DNA of 64,000 nucleotides from Schizochytrium sp. TIO01 (Eukaryota > Sar > Bigyra > Thraustochytrida > Thraustochytriidae): assembly GCA_004764695.1 (NCBI GenBank), contig SMSO01000035.1:1052001-1116000 (forward strand). Direction: 5' to 3'. A program made the position numbers and the translations under genes. Below, one piece after another: positions 31,661-42,328 of this stretch; the first letter of the stretch is position 1, and every line of letters starts with the position of its first letter. The notes beneath the pieces were generated by a model, which saw only the letters and a program-made list of their open reading frames with translations, ran no database searches and was not told the DNA's origin.

Positions 31661-34600
31661 TCATTGTTAATATTTCAAGGATGCAGTACAACACACCGGG
31701 ACTCTCTTCATTAAGAACAGCCTCCTTCTGGGACTCAGATGCTGTGGTGTTCGTCTTTCCCGCAGCAGATTTAGCCGCAGCATCTCCACCTTGCTCAGTT
31801 CTTTCCTTTTGCTTCTTAACAACGAGCTCAATTTGCTTCACAATCAGAGCGCATCTAATCCATTGCCTTCGGCCAGCAGTAGAAGAAGCCGATGGAGTTG
31901 CAAGGGGTGACAAGGGCGTTGCCTTGGAGGCATCAATCGTGCTTGCAGAAGTACCAAGTCCCTCCTTTGCTCCTGCTTTGGTTGCAGTTGGTGGGACTGC
32001 CGGATGCATTCGTGATGCAAAATCAAGAAGTTGTTGAAATAGGTACATGCACCGCCGCTGGAGAGAACTAGATTCAGGCTCTTTAGATTCAGCTAGAACC
32101 ATACTAGCTCGGATTAGGAAGTTGAGCACGGCTGTAACCATCGGCGCATTGGAGCGAAAACCGCGCGCCGATTCTTTCGCAGCTGTTAGGCGTAGAGGTA
32201 AATCACTTGATGAGGCTTCTTCAGATGCAGCATTTTCCCAGACAACTTCCTCAGCGCTACGTGTCAGCTCCCATCGCAAGAAAAGCTCAGCGAGATCCAC
32301 TGCCAAAACACGTGTGGCCATTGTTTGTGGAACCAAAAGTTTGGCGAGAGATGATACAATCTGCGGGAGGAAATGTTGTCTGTTCTGATAAAACAGTTCT
32401 GGATGGCTAGCAACCAGCTGCCAGATATGTGTCAGCTGTGCTAATTTCTGGGATTCGTCAGTAGCAAGTTTCTTCGTCCAACGAATTGCACGAGTATACT
32501 TTTGAACTTTCAATCGTTTCGCCAAGGCCGGTACTAAGAGGTCTAAAGATTTTCGAACCAAGTGTCTCGATTCACTGGAATGCTCTCTGAGGAGAGCAAC
32601 GAATACCTGAAGGATAATATCAGGAGGCGTGCGGTACACATTGATAAACGTGCAAATGTTCACATAAGCCCACTGTTTGCTCGACGAATCGTCATGCTTA
32701 AGGTGATTCCATGCAAACTTAATGAGCTCTTTTCGCAAGGCGTCCAGTTCCTCCCCGTAGTTAGCAATCAACAAGGTTGCTAGCTTCAGAAGCTGAACTT
32801 GAAGCGCCTCTCGACTAGACGGCGTGATGTCGAACAGGCAAAATGGTGGTGTGCGGAGCTTTTGAACAAGCTGAGAGGAGAGCATGGGGGTACTTCGGTT
32901 AGGAGGAGAGACACTGTTGTCTGCAGTAGCACGATCACCCACTTGAGTTCTTGGTGGAGAGGCCTTTGATTCCCCACCTTCAACACTAGGGCCTGCCGGG
33001 GGCGGAGATCCTGCTAAGTTGCTGTTGGAGGCTGACGACGCTGGGGAGGATTCTCCATGCCCAGTTGCCCGATTTGGTTGCGCTTCACTTAAAGAGCTAG
33101 ACTTCGATCCAACTTGGTCAACGCTTGCTTGCTGACCTTGATCGGTATTTTGACTCACCCCAGCGCTAGTTTCTGAAGAATTGTTGACACCACTGCCGCT
33201 AGAAGATGCCGGTGTAGCAGAACTAGACGAGCGAACCGAGCCAGGAGCAGATGCTCCACCTGGAACACTTGCAATAATTTCACGTACCAGCTCTTCACCT
33301 AGAAGTCGACCACCGCCAACGTTAATACGACTTGTGTGAAAAGGGCGACTTGTTCGAGACTGCACTAAGATTGGGATAACGATCAGGCGAAGAGCAGCTT
33401 CTTTGATATGGGGCGACATGGGTTGGTCCTCATGAATCAAAGTGATGTATTGTTTCACGATTGCCAAACGAAGATCCATCACTGGATTTTGAGCCACTTC
33501 ATCTCTGTAGAATCGCATCCATGTTGCACTATCCATAGTGGTCCGTACCGAGGCAACTGTCAGAAGCTCGTACGGGATGGCAGCTGCTGTAAGTAGCAGT
33601 TGCTCGATTTGACTCGTTGTTTGAGCACTAGCACCATTTGAGCTCCGAGTGTCACGACGTTGCATATCACGATTTAGAGCCTTTGTAGCATGCCGAAAGT
33701 GGGACATAAAAATGTTGCACATGTTGGTGTAAAATTCCCGCTGACGCCAGCTTAATATTTCCTCTTGCCGCAAATACCCAATGAGACGTCGATCCCGCCA
33801 TACCGAGAGGAGGTTCTCTAGCAAGTTAGGGCGTACAGAAAGCCAATGAGGACAATATCGGATCACTGTGTGGATAATGTCAATTGCGTAGAAGGCAAGT
33901 ACAATATGTTCTTGGCGTCCTGCAGTACGGTCGCCACTGGAGTTACTACCAAGCGAAAGCATAGTTGAAATTAATCGGCTTGTGTGCTCTGGTTTGATAA
34001 GTTCAGCTCGAAGACGCCCAGCCTGCGGCATGCCTAAAAGCTGTTTGCACAGACGTACTAGATCCTTGTTGCGAACCATCTCAGTCAACAGATATGTGAT
34101 AACTCGCGCTGGAAACCTAAAACAAATGAGTTGAAGAGGTTCCTTCATAGGCGAGGAAAGGTGCCCAGGGATGCGAAAGAACGCTGACGTGTTAGGTGGC
34201 GTTGCTGGATTTGTAGAAAACATTTGCTCCACCGTGAGTCGTTGAGCAGCAGCTTCGAGCCTTAGAACATGGGTGATAACCATTTTGAGGTTATCCATAA
34301 TATTTTTTTCGGGAAAATGTGAGAGCACTCGCAAAATCTCACTAGCCAGATCAAGTCCGACCAGCTTACGGTCGGTCCGCAATTCTCCATCAACAGAAAG
34401 AGCTTCATCTGTAGGAATTTGCGAAAGAATACTGCGGAGCTGTCCAATAAGGCTTGTAGCCACCGCAGCTATAACCTGCTGCGACTTGAAGGTCTCAACA
34501 ATTGCCAAGGTTCCTTGAAGCATTGGGGGCGAAAACTCTGAGTCTCCTGCATTCTGTTGCCCAAATTCTGCCTCAGAAGTGCGGAGGGAACGAGTCACAA

Positions 34601-37600
34601 ATTTCAAAAGCTCGCCAACCACCTGAGTGGGCACAGCTTTAGCGGGATCTTGAGGATCGTTGTTGAGTTTCTCACGTGACAGTCTTTCAATGATTTGCAA
34701 ACCATTTTGTGCAGCACGGCTAACACTTGGCCATGAGCTAAGCGCCGATGTTATCACGAGTTTGACGGCTCGGTCGCGAACTTTACGGAACTGGTCTGTC
34801 CCATCCATTTCTCGAACTAAATTTACACCCCCTCGAGTCAGGCATGCCCGCATCAATTCCACAGCAACAACCCGCAGTGCAACGCTTCTAGGCACATCTG
34901 GAAAGGCATAAGGGCCTGCATGCAAGCAACCTGGTGTATGATCACTCGAAGCAAATGAAGTAAGACCAGCTTTTAGTGCATACGGATGGGAGTTATACTC
35001 CAAACAAACAACATAGCTCCGTTCACTACTTGGTCTGGCTGACATTTCAACGAGGACAATTGCATCAGCCATTGTCTGAACGATCCGTTTCCGCATATCC
35101 TCATTTCTCAGATCGATAGGACATGGGTCTTGATCAAGAAGAAATGCAAGGGCGTCAAGGATGACAACTTGCATTCCACTAGCGCGCTTGCGCACAGTCC
35201 TAGAGAGAAAAAGTTGACGCAAAACAGCGAGTTCTCGCGGCAGAAGGGCCAGCAAATTTCCGATTGGTACATTACAACACTTTGACAGCAACGCAAATGC
35301 ACGTTTGCATGCTTGGCGACTGGGTTGATACTGACTTTGTAGGAGTCGAAGAAGTGCCTTTACAGAGCACTTCGTTCGCTCTTTTGCAGCAAGAGCCTCA
35401 GCTTTAATTTTTTCCTCTTGTGCAGTTTGCTCAGATTTCTCATTCGCGGTGTCGGTATTCTGAGAAGGTGTCTTTTTTGCACTTGTACTATCACTGCTAC
35501 TAGCTTCGGTGGCTGATTCAAGACCACCCTCTGGCACAGGCGCAGGGGGGGCAGTAGCTTCAGCATCCGAACTATTACTGCTCTCTGCAACAGCACCCGA
35601 TGGGTTTTCTACCTCCATAGGTTCTGCTTTACCATCTGTTGCATTCTTAATATTAGCAGGATTAGCGTCTGTACTCGTTTGCTTCTCTTTATCATTGCTA
35701 AATGCGCTACTGACAGTGTTTGAGGATCTTGATGGAGTTTGGGACACAGCCGCTGAGGTTTGGGAATGTTGCGGGGCTATCTTTACTGGTGCATGGTTCG
35801 CGATGATCACCTCCTGGAGACCAGTCAAAGCATGGAAATAGACATCAATACCATAGGCTTCCTGGTGAGTTTCAAGGAGTAAAATGAGAATATTCAAAAT
35901 TGGCCGTTGCATGACTTGAATCCAGCGAGCACCGGTAAGGGAGAGCAAATGCCGCAGGCCAATGCAACCACCTAGTCTGGCTTCCCAGCGGTGTTCTGAG
36001 GCTGCTTCTCCTAGCCGAAGTACTAAATCACGCAACAGTGGTTCAGCAGATGTCCCGATTGGGCCTTCATCCATGTCAAGAGAATTCCTGTTCAAGGCTT
36101 GAGCCATAGTCACTGCCATGCGCGTCATCATAAGCATAGCTAATCGGGAGTGTGCTGGGCTCGCAGTTGAGAGAAGACGAACAACAAGCTCGTTCACGAC
36201 TGTTGCATCAACACCACCACCGAGTACAGCTGGAGCATCTGTGCGCTCTGATGCCTCAGCATCGATATCCTCGCTTGTTTTACTTGAAGATCGCTGCCGA
36301 CCAGCATGGGCTGGGGTGGCAACGCCCGTTACATTTGCACCTGTGTTGATAATGACCTCTCCAGTTGGCGTTTTCACCGAAGATGCCATCCCAGCAACTA
36401 CAATAAATTCCAAAACTCCCTGTAACAACGGCCATGTTGAGCTACTTACTTGATGATCACAGCTTGCTTCGGCAAGACCAAATAAAACATCAACAAGGAG
36501 AACACGCTGAGCTTTCTTCAAACCAGAAGTACCTTCTGAAGCTGCTAATGGTGGAGTTTGATAGAAGGGAACCTTATCCGTTTTTTGTTCAATGAAAGCT
36601 CGCATTGTTTTTTGTCCTGAAGGTGGTGTCTGGAAAACTGGTAACTCAGATAAGTCGCTCGTATCAAGCATGTGTGCTACACACGCAAATAATAATTGGA
36701 CTGATTTTTGCTTGTAGTACTCCGCGTCTTCAAGATCGCCAAGCACATTATCGCTCGGTGTGTGCTGCTTTGTCACTAAAGAAGATACTGGAGTATACAA
36801 CGCACGTTGCATAGGAGTATGTGTTGCGCTTCCCACACTTGTGATTACGTCCTGTAGATTTGAAGACGATACATATGTAGGGTGAGCTGGGGAGCGCACA
36901 TTACCTGCGGCTAGGGCTGCCATTGCTGATGACACTGGACCTTTCAAACTTGAACGATAGCGTTTCGGAGAAGGAGATATACCAGTTGTGTTCATCGACT
37001 CAAGCGCAGTCAACCAATTGACACCAATTTCTGGTTGATGGGTTTCGTGAAGAAAAGAACAAGCACTTTGAGCAACCTGATCAAGGCAAAATCGTAATTT
37101 TGCACCGTCACTACCGCCTCTCTTCTGGCCCTGTTGAACCATTGCCCAATGCATTTCTACCACAAGGGCGCGCTCAGTCGCCGTTCGTGGTCGCAATGGA
37201 AGCTTGGGGTGGACATCAACAAGGGCAAGACGAGCACGCTGCCCCATTTTGCCCAAGACGCGCAAAGCACCAGTTCCACAGGGCTGAGGTGAGGGTTGCA
37301 GCAGCTTAGCAATAGCATGCGCAAATGTTGGAGAACCCTGGTTTGCAGACTCACTGTTGTGCAGAAACAAACTCTCAAATTCTGTCGAACCAAGATTATC
37401 AACCCACGATTCAAGAATGCGAAGAGCAAGTCTTACTAACTCAGTGTTACGGTGTTCATTAGCTGATAGTGCTGTCTCAAAAGCATTTTGAAGAATCGGC
37501 GTATAAGTAGCAAGGTCCGGACGTGGTACGCGTACTGCAAAAAGAAGAACAACTTCTGCAACTAAATCTGCACGAGCACTACGTGAGGATTTAGACTCAG

Positions 37601-40600
37601 CTTTAGCATGCAACAGTAACTGTGAAAGCGCGCGAAGAGATGGCACGAGTAAATTCTGAATTTTACCCTTCACCAGCTCTTGCAATACCGTCCTGCGGGC
37701 GATCACACGCATGAGAGACCTTAAAGTCATTAAATAGCAATCACGACCTTGACTGCTTGCACAAATCATGTAGCGCTGACCGTGAAGAGGTTGATTAACA
37801 AGATTTGCCGCGCTCTTATCACCCTCAGACTGCTGCAAATATTGAGGGATGAAAGGAGTTTGGACATCCTGACGTACCGTAGCCATAGCCGAGCTTGTCA
37901 TGTGAGGGGCAAGTACAAAACAGAGGGTAATCAATTTTTCAATGCGGGACTGTAAATTGCCAGCAATAATCCAGCCCGGGGTCAGGCCTCCGATACGTGA
38001 AGGGGTGTTTGGGTTATCCCCTTGACGCCCGGCATTCAAGCCCAAGGAAGGAGGCGCAGGACCCGCCACAGAATCTTCTGTGTAATTCTCAACACATGTA
38101 AAAAGAATTTCTACTAGCTGTGCCAGAATTGAAGGAAAGTTGGCCTCTTGTTGTACACCCTCTTCAAGGACATCGGAGGAATATGGCCTACGTCCAGAGG
38201 CTTTGCTAGATTTTGCACTAGGACTTCTGAGGTTTTGGGTGCTTGCAACATCGTCATCGCCCAGAGCTGTCTCGTCTGTGGTAGAACCAGTTGAGGTGCC
38301 GGCTTTACGTTTGTGAGAGCCAGGTAGATTTGAGGAAGCACCAGGTGCAGCTGGTGAAGATATTGGTGAGTTCGAGGAGTCGCCTCCTGCTGCGGTCGGG
38401 GATGCGGTCCCAGAGAGAGATGGGCTTGCTGCAGCTGAAGAAGAGGCACTAACAGAATTGTTTGATTCCGTTTGCTTTCGAGTTACATTCATCGGCGAAG
38501 CAGTAGTTGCGAAGGCAGCACTTGGAAGGCCAAGACCGCTGCGCGTTGCTGCAGCTTTGCAACCCCCTTTGGGCACACCCTTAAAGACAAGGGGGTTGGC
38601 CGTCGAAGTAGCAATATTGGAGAGATCAGGGCCGCAGATGAGTTGCTTCTTCGTTGGCAAGACACCACCTGACATTAATGTGAAATGATCAATCACAAAT
38701 TCGAGAAGTAGCCACATGAAGGAATGAGAAATTGAGTTTTTTCGCAGCAGACGCTTAGGGAATGCAATCAGGGTAGGGTGTCGAACAAGATTGGCAACCA
38801 AAAGCGGTAAACGAGCGCGGAATAGATCCGCAAAGTCATGCGAGTCCAACACAGTGAAAACCTCTGCGAATTGATTAATGATATCTAATTCGCCTGCAGT
38901 AGCAGAGGATACCTGCTTCAGCTCCTCAGCTTTCGAAATTGGTTCCCGAGGTGGCGTTTCGTCGTAGGACTCCTCTTCCAAAAGACCATGACGGTATACA
39001 GGCAGACACTGAAATCCCCACTGCAGTAAATTAGCCACCATTTCCATTTCCGCAGAGTCAAGTAGCCCACTAAGATACGAAGGTTGAGACCCAGATGCAT
39101 TGACCTGACCTCCGGACTTAAGGTCACGCTCGAGCTTTTTGGGGCCATAGTTACAGACACACCAAAGCACAGTTTTAAGTCCAAGCATCATTGTGTTAAT
39201 CAAGGTTTTGACATCTTTGATACAATCCGTCTCAAGGACTCTGGGTTGCTCTTCTTCAAGATCAAACAAGGTCGACGTTTTTTTCTCCTTGTTGTTTTCC
39301 GATGACTTGGACGAAGTTGATGAATTGCCGGCGCCTGAAGCGGCTCCATCTATGTCAGTATTATTTAGGTTCTTCGTCCCACCATTGGCTCCCGCCACAA
39401 CATTAGCATCGGAGGGGTCTTGTGACGATATTGATGCATTTGCAGGGCCACTTGCACCAACGGAGAGTTCGTTCTCACTGTTTGTAGAACGTTTTACATC
39501 CTGCTGACTTACAAGGATAATTTCGATATCTCCATCGGTGACAGCTGCATCAGTTGAATTTTCAGCGCTTCCACTTGCAGCAGAAGTAGCAGGCGAAGGA
39601 CGAGAGGCTTCATAGTAATAGTAAGAGTCCATAGGCTCGGTCTCTTTTGCATTTTCTGCACTGCGTCTGCGTTCTTCCTGACGGCGAGTTTCTTCTTGAA
39701 CTACTTCAGGAATGTAGTATCGTAGAGAGCCAAACTTTTGCACAATAGTATGCAATATGTGTACAAGCAATGGGCGGCTTTCGTTACGTTCAGGCTCTCT
39801 GTTGTGGAAAATACTGTCAACAAGGTTCAACAGAAGCCGTACTGAAGTGCTTTGAATGCTGAGGGGAAGGCTTGCATCATGGATGTTGCGACTAAAGATA
39901 TATATGACCTTGGCAAGCTGACGCATAGTCAGACGAGTACGGACATGATGAATAAGATCGGCCAATGTAGAATATGCTAACGGCATCAGCGGTTGCTCCC
40001 GAGCAGTTACCAAGGGGTGAGCTCCAAGTGGAGTCTGAGTAATGTTAATGCTATTGGGGGGGATCCAATAGTTTCCACCTAGAAGGACTGATTCATCGAG
40101 AAATTGGTCGACGAGGTTGAAGAAACCGTTTCGAAAAGGAGTCGCAAGTATGTGCCGAGTTGCAACCAAGAGTTCCTTACGAGTTGAAATGGCGTGCGGA
40201 GGGCATGCTTTAAGTAAGCCAACAACACTCTTACTTATGTCAGCCTGCATGTCCCGCAGTCGCTCCTGGTAGGGTGGGGAGCGAATGAGGAATGTCAAGA
40301 AGGTTAAAGTTTTCACTTGACCTTGAACGAGTTGACGATAAGCGTCACAGCCATTTGTGTCACTAACATGAGGAGGCTGTGGCCTGAACGATATTGAGCG
40401 TACCATTGGCGGAAGGAGCTTGGCCATAATTGCCTCAAATTCTCTACTATGGAGACGAATAAAGTAAATCAGATTCATGGGCACCTCACCCATTACCTTA
40501 AAAGATTCCCATGCAGGCCGTTGCACTGACTGAATCTGCAAACACTTACCCCCAAGTTGTGGTTGCAAATATTTGGCAATAGTCCTTTCCATGTGACTAA

Positions 40601-41093
40601 AAAGTCGGCCAACAAAGTTATATAAAGTCTGCAGAGTCGCCTCGTCCGAAGCCAGTAGGAAAGTTTTAAGGAGGTCAGAAATGATGCTGAGGCAAGTCAA
40701 TGCGTTTTCCTCGTTATCCTGCCCGAGAACATTAACCAAGGCACTAAGGATTCGAGGGACAACTGAGCGAAGGGTTTCATTTTGAGGCAGGCGATGCAAA
40801 ATCTGTAAAGAGAGGTTCCGAATTTCCTGTTTGGGACCGTTCGTGAATTCAGGGGGAATCTGTTGCAGAAGTCTGTCAATACGAGGTAAAAAGAGCTTGA
40901 GAAAGTGAGGATATAGGCTCGTGTGCGAGGTCTCCGATGTGCGCTCTTTGATTTCCTTAAGAGCTACGATGCAATCATCCAGTGCTCCCTTGTTGGCTTG
41001 GGTAATATCGAGGCGGCTCGCTAACAGCTGCAACGCTGCCAGAGCTCCTTGAGCTCCACTCGGTGTACCTGCACCTCCTTGTTGACGTTGCAT
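31548..41093 (-). CDS. TRA1: Tra1/TRRAP, N-terminal frame: HEAT-repeat solenoid
   Basis: 3181 codons from ATG at 41093 to a TGA at 31548, overlapping the C-terminal frame by 113 bases. It is almost entirely helical HEAT repeats, the part of Tra1 that contacts activators. Family-like stretches include MVRSISFRPQPPHVSD, SRPLLVHILHTIVQKFGSLR, MMLGLKTVLWCVCNYG and LRILESWVDNLG. Ser/Ala/Thr/Gly-rich inserts separate blocks (for example around nt 32880-33260, 35440-35760 and 38150-38500). The two frames together make ~5,600 residues against ~3,750-3,860 in yeast and human, mainly from these inserts. The frame must shift +1 near 31548-31663 for a full protein. Candidates are a one-base indel (a T5 run lies here), a short intron, or recoding. 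Confidence 0.9.
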   Translation of the reverse strand: MQRQQGGAGTPSGAQGALAALQLLASRLDITQANKGALDDCIVALKEIKERTSETSHTSLYPHFLKLFLPRIDRLLQQIPPEFTNGPKQEIRNLSLQILHRLPQNETLRSVVPRILSALVNVLGQDNEENALTCLSIISDLLKTFLLASDEATLQTLYNFVGRLFSHMERTIAKYLQPQLGGKCLQIQSVQRPAWESFKVMGEVPMNLIYFIRLHSREFEAIMAKLLPPMVRSISFRPQPPHVSDTNGCDAYRQLVQGQVKTLTFLTFLIRSPPYQERLRDMQADISKSVVGLLKACPPHAISTRKELLVATRHILATPFRNGFFNLVDQFLDESVLLGGNYWIPPNSINITQTPLGAHPLVTAREQPLMPLAYSTLADLIHHVRTRLTMRQLAKVIYIFSRNIHDASLPLSIQSTSVRLLLNLVDSIFHNREPERNESRPLLVHILHTIVQKFGSLRYYIPEVVQEETRRQEERRRSAENAKETEPMDSYYYYEASRPSPATSAASGSAENSTDAAVTDGDIEIILVSQQDVKRSTNSENELSVGASGPANASISSQDPSDANVVAGANGGTKNLNNTDIDGAASGAGNSSTSSKSSENNKEKKTSTLFDLEEEQPRVLETDCIKDVKTLINTMMLGLKTVLWCVCNYGPKKLERDLKSGGQVNASGSQPSYLSGLLDSAEMEMVANLLQWGFQCLPVYRHGLLEEESYDETPPREPISKAEELKQVSSATAGELDIINQFAEVFTVLDSHDFADLFRARLPLLVANLVRHPTLIAFPKRLLRKNSISHSFMWLLLEFVIDHFTLMSGGVLPTKKQLICGPDLSNIATSTANPLVFKGVPKGGCKAAATRSGLGLPSAAFATTASPMNVTRKQTESNNSVSASSSAAASPSLSGTASPTAAGGDSSNSPISSPAAPGASSNLPGSHKRKAGTSTGSTTDETALGDDDVASTQNLRSPSAKSSKASGRRPYSSDVLEEGVQQEANFPSILAQLVEILFTCVENYTEDSVAGPAPPSLGLNAGRQGDNPNTPSRIGGLTPGWIIAGNLQSRIEKLITLCFVLAPHMTSSAMATVRQDVQTPFIPQYLQQSEGDKSAANLVNQPLHGQRYMICASSQGRDCYLMTLRSLMRVIARRTVLQELVKGKIQNLLVPSLRALSQLLLHAKAESKSSRSARADLVAEVVLLFAVRVPRPDLATYTPILQNAFETALSANEHRNTELVRLALRILESWVDNLGSTEFESLFLHNSESANQGSPTFAHAIAKLLQPSPQPCGTGALRVLGKMGQRARLALVDVHPKLPLRPRTATERALVVEMHWAMVQQGQKRGGSDGAKLRFCLDQVAQSACSFLHETHQPEIGVNWLTALESMNTTGISPSPKRYRSSLKGPVSSAMAALAAGNVRSPAHPTYVSSSNLQDVITSVGSATHTPMQRALYTPVSSLVTKQHTPSDNVLGDLEDAEYYKQKSVQLLFACVAHMLDTSDLSELPVFQTPPSGQKTMRAFIEQKTDKVPFYQTPPLAASEGTSGLKKAQRVLLVDVLFGLAEASCDHQVSSSTWPLLQGVLEFIVVAGMASSVKTPTGEVIINTGANVTGVATPAHAGRQRSSSKTSEDIDAEASERTDAPAVLGGGVDATVVNELVVRLLSTASPAHSRLAMLMMTRMAVTMAQALNRNSLDMDEGPIGTSAEPLLRDLVLRLGEAASEHRWEARLGGCIGLRHLLSLTGARWIQVMQRPILNILILLLETHQEAYGIDVYFHALTGLQEVIIANHAPVKIAPQHSQTSAAVSQTPSRSSNTVSSAFSNDKEKQTSTDANPANIKNATDGKAEPMEVENPSGAVAESSNSSDAEATAPPAPVPEGGLESATEASSSDSTSAKKTPSQNTDTANEKSEQTAQEEKIKAEALAAKERTKCSVKALLRLLQSQYQPSRQACKRAFALLSKCCNVPIGNLLALLPRELAVLRQLFLSRTVRKRASGMQVVILDALAFLLDQDPCPIDLRNEDMRKRIVQTMADAIVLVEMSARPSSERSYVVCLEYNSHPYALKAGLTSFASSDHTPGCLHAGPYAFPDVPRSVALRVVAVELMRACLTRGGVNLVREMDGTDQFRKVRDRAVKLVITSALSSWPSVSRAAQNGLQIIERLSREKLNNDPQDPAKAVPTQVVGELLKFVTRSLRTSEAEFGQQNAGDSEFSPPMLQGTLAIVETFKSQQVIAAVATSLIGQLRSILSQIPTDEALSVDGELRTDRKLVGLDLASEILRVLSHFPEKNIMDNLKMVITHVLRLEAAAQRLTVEQMFSTNPATPPNTSAFFRIPGHLSSPMKEPLQLICFRFPARVITYLLTEMVRNKDLVRLCKQLLGMPQAGRLRAELIKPEHTSRLISTMLSLGSNSSGDRTAGRQEHIVLAFYAIDIIHTVIRYCPHWLSVRPNLLENLLSVWRDRRLIGYLRQEEILSWRQREFYTNMCNIFMSHFRHATKALNRDMQRRDTRSSNGASAQTTSQIEQLLLTAAAIPYELLTVASVRTTMDSATWMRFYRDEVAQNPVMDLRLAIVKQYITLIHEDQPMSPHIKEAALRLIVIPILVQSRTSRPFHTSRINVGGGRLLGEELVREIIASVPGGASAPGSVRSSSSATPASSSGSGVNNSSETSAGVSQNTDQGQQASVDQVGSKSSSLSEAQPNRATGHGESSPASSASNSNLAGSPPPAGPSVEGGESKASPPRTQVGDRATADNSVSPPNRSTPMLSSQLVQKLRTPPFCLFDITPSSREALQVQLLKLATLLIANYGEELDALRKELIKFAWNHLKHDDSSSKQWAYVNICTFINVYRTPPDIILQVFVALLREHSSESRHLVRKSLDLLVPALAKRLKVQKYTRAIRWTKKLATDESQKLAQLTHIWQLVASHPELFYQNRQHFLPQIVSSLAKLLVPQTMATRVLAVDLAELFLRWELTRSAEEVVWENAASEEASSSDLPLRLTAAKESARGFRSNAPMVTAVLNFLIRASMVLAESKEPESSSLQRRCMYLFQQLLDFASRMHPAVPPTATKAGAKEGLGTSASTIDASKATPLSPLATPSASSTAGRRQWIRCALIVKQIELVVKKQKERTEQGGDAAAKSAAGKTNTTASESQKEAVLNEESPGVLYCILEILTMIVRSDKESIAEPFYRENARYLRGIIPCCVRLRRTWYS

Positions 41094-42328
41094 TTTCCCT
41101 TAGTTATTGTCGTCACCAACGTAGACACAATTATAACACCTTGAGAATACCTTTTTTCTTCAATACTGAAGAGAAATCTCTACTGCCAGAATTTCGAGTG
41201 TCTTTGCCTATATCTATCGAGATGTTAGTGCTCTAGCTACAGATAATTTAACTCTATGCCAAGTGTCCACCAGAAGCTTGCGTATCTAAAGACAGTTGCC
41301 CTTTTCGGGTGGCGACTGGCAGGGTAATCGACGGTTCAAAGCAAAATCCTCGTGTATCTAAAGTGAGGTGAGATCGTGCCAAAAAAAAAAAGACGAGCTC
41401 CTCGCAAACCCTGCGTTAGGAATTTGAGTTGCAATTAGGATGTCTTACGTTTTCGCGACTCCTGGGTATCACGCCAACCACGCCCCGTTTTCCAGCGTTC
41501 AAGTTCAAGAGGAGAAGGTGGAATGGCCAGAGTCTAATAGTGTCAATCAAAGAGGACTCGTAGTTGACGGATGGATGGTGCCGATGCTTTTGGCTCTATC
41601 CAAAAAGCTCAGCGTCCAATCGACGGCAAGCGCTGAGAGTCCGAACTCAGAGCACTTTAGGGCGCCGAAAGGCCCTCTCACCACGTCGCGCCTCGGTCCT
41701 CAGTACAAGAGGCCGAGCGCTAGCAGAGGCCAACGTTGGTTTGATTTCTGGTCTCCTCTATTGATTTTCCTTGCGCCGGTCCATAGTAGATTTGTATGAA
41801 GGGATTTTAAGCAAATTGACAAACTAACTACATAAATACTATTAGGTAGTACGGGGCCTCGTTGTTTTTTAATTTCTGTGACTGGAAAGAAAATGGTAAG
41901 GAGCGAAAGGACTACCTCGACATGTTCGACAGAATTCTGCCTTTGAAAATTGGGTTCGATCACATAAGCTTTACAAAGGGTTGAAAACTGAATAGAATTC
42001 GATGATGGCTGTGCAGAGAAGAAAGTTTCATAGATATAGTTCTGTTTAGAAGGCTAAGAAAGCAGCTACTTTCAAGGACCGAAATTGCAATTTACGCGAT
42101 TAAGCGAGGTGATATTTTCGTTTTAGTTTTGTTCTTTGGGAGGCGTGCACAGAATATGATGATCATGTGAGGCAAATAGCGAGCTAATGTTTTGAAATGC
42201 GTTTTGATTTTACAGAAATAAAAGAAAAATCTAAAGTAGAAGGGGGGATGAGGTTCTTGCAAATACATATTTGAGAGCTAAATACGCCTAGACCTATGAT
42301 CAGTGAATTACAATTCTACAATGCTGCA
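41094..42328. other. Tra1 5' spacer with an unconvincing plus-strand frame
   Basis: 1.2 kb holding the Tra1 promoter and the 3' UTR of the PH-filamin gene. An ATG-started 119-codon plus-strand frame at 41440-41799 is Ser/Pro/Arg-rich with no recognised domain; I treat it as chance. Nothing else seen. Confidence 0.5.

Noticed and set aside
41440-41799. 119-codon plus-strand frame upstream of Tra1
   Set aside because: Low-information Ser/Pro/Arg composition and no recognised motif; more likely part of the Tra1 5' region.
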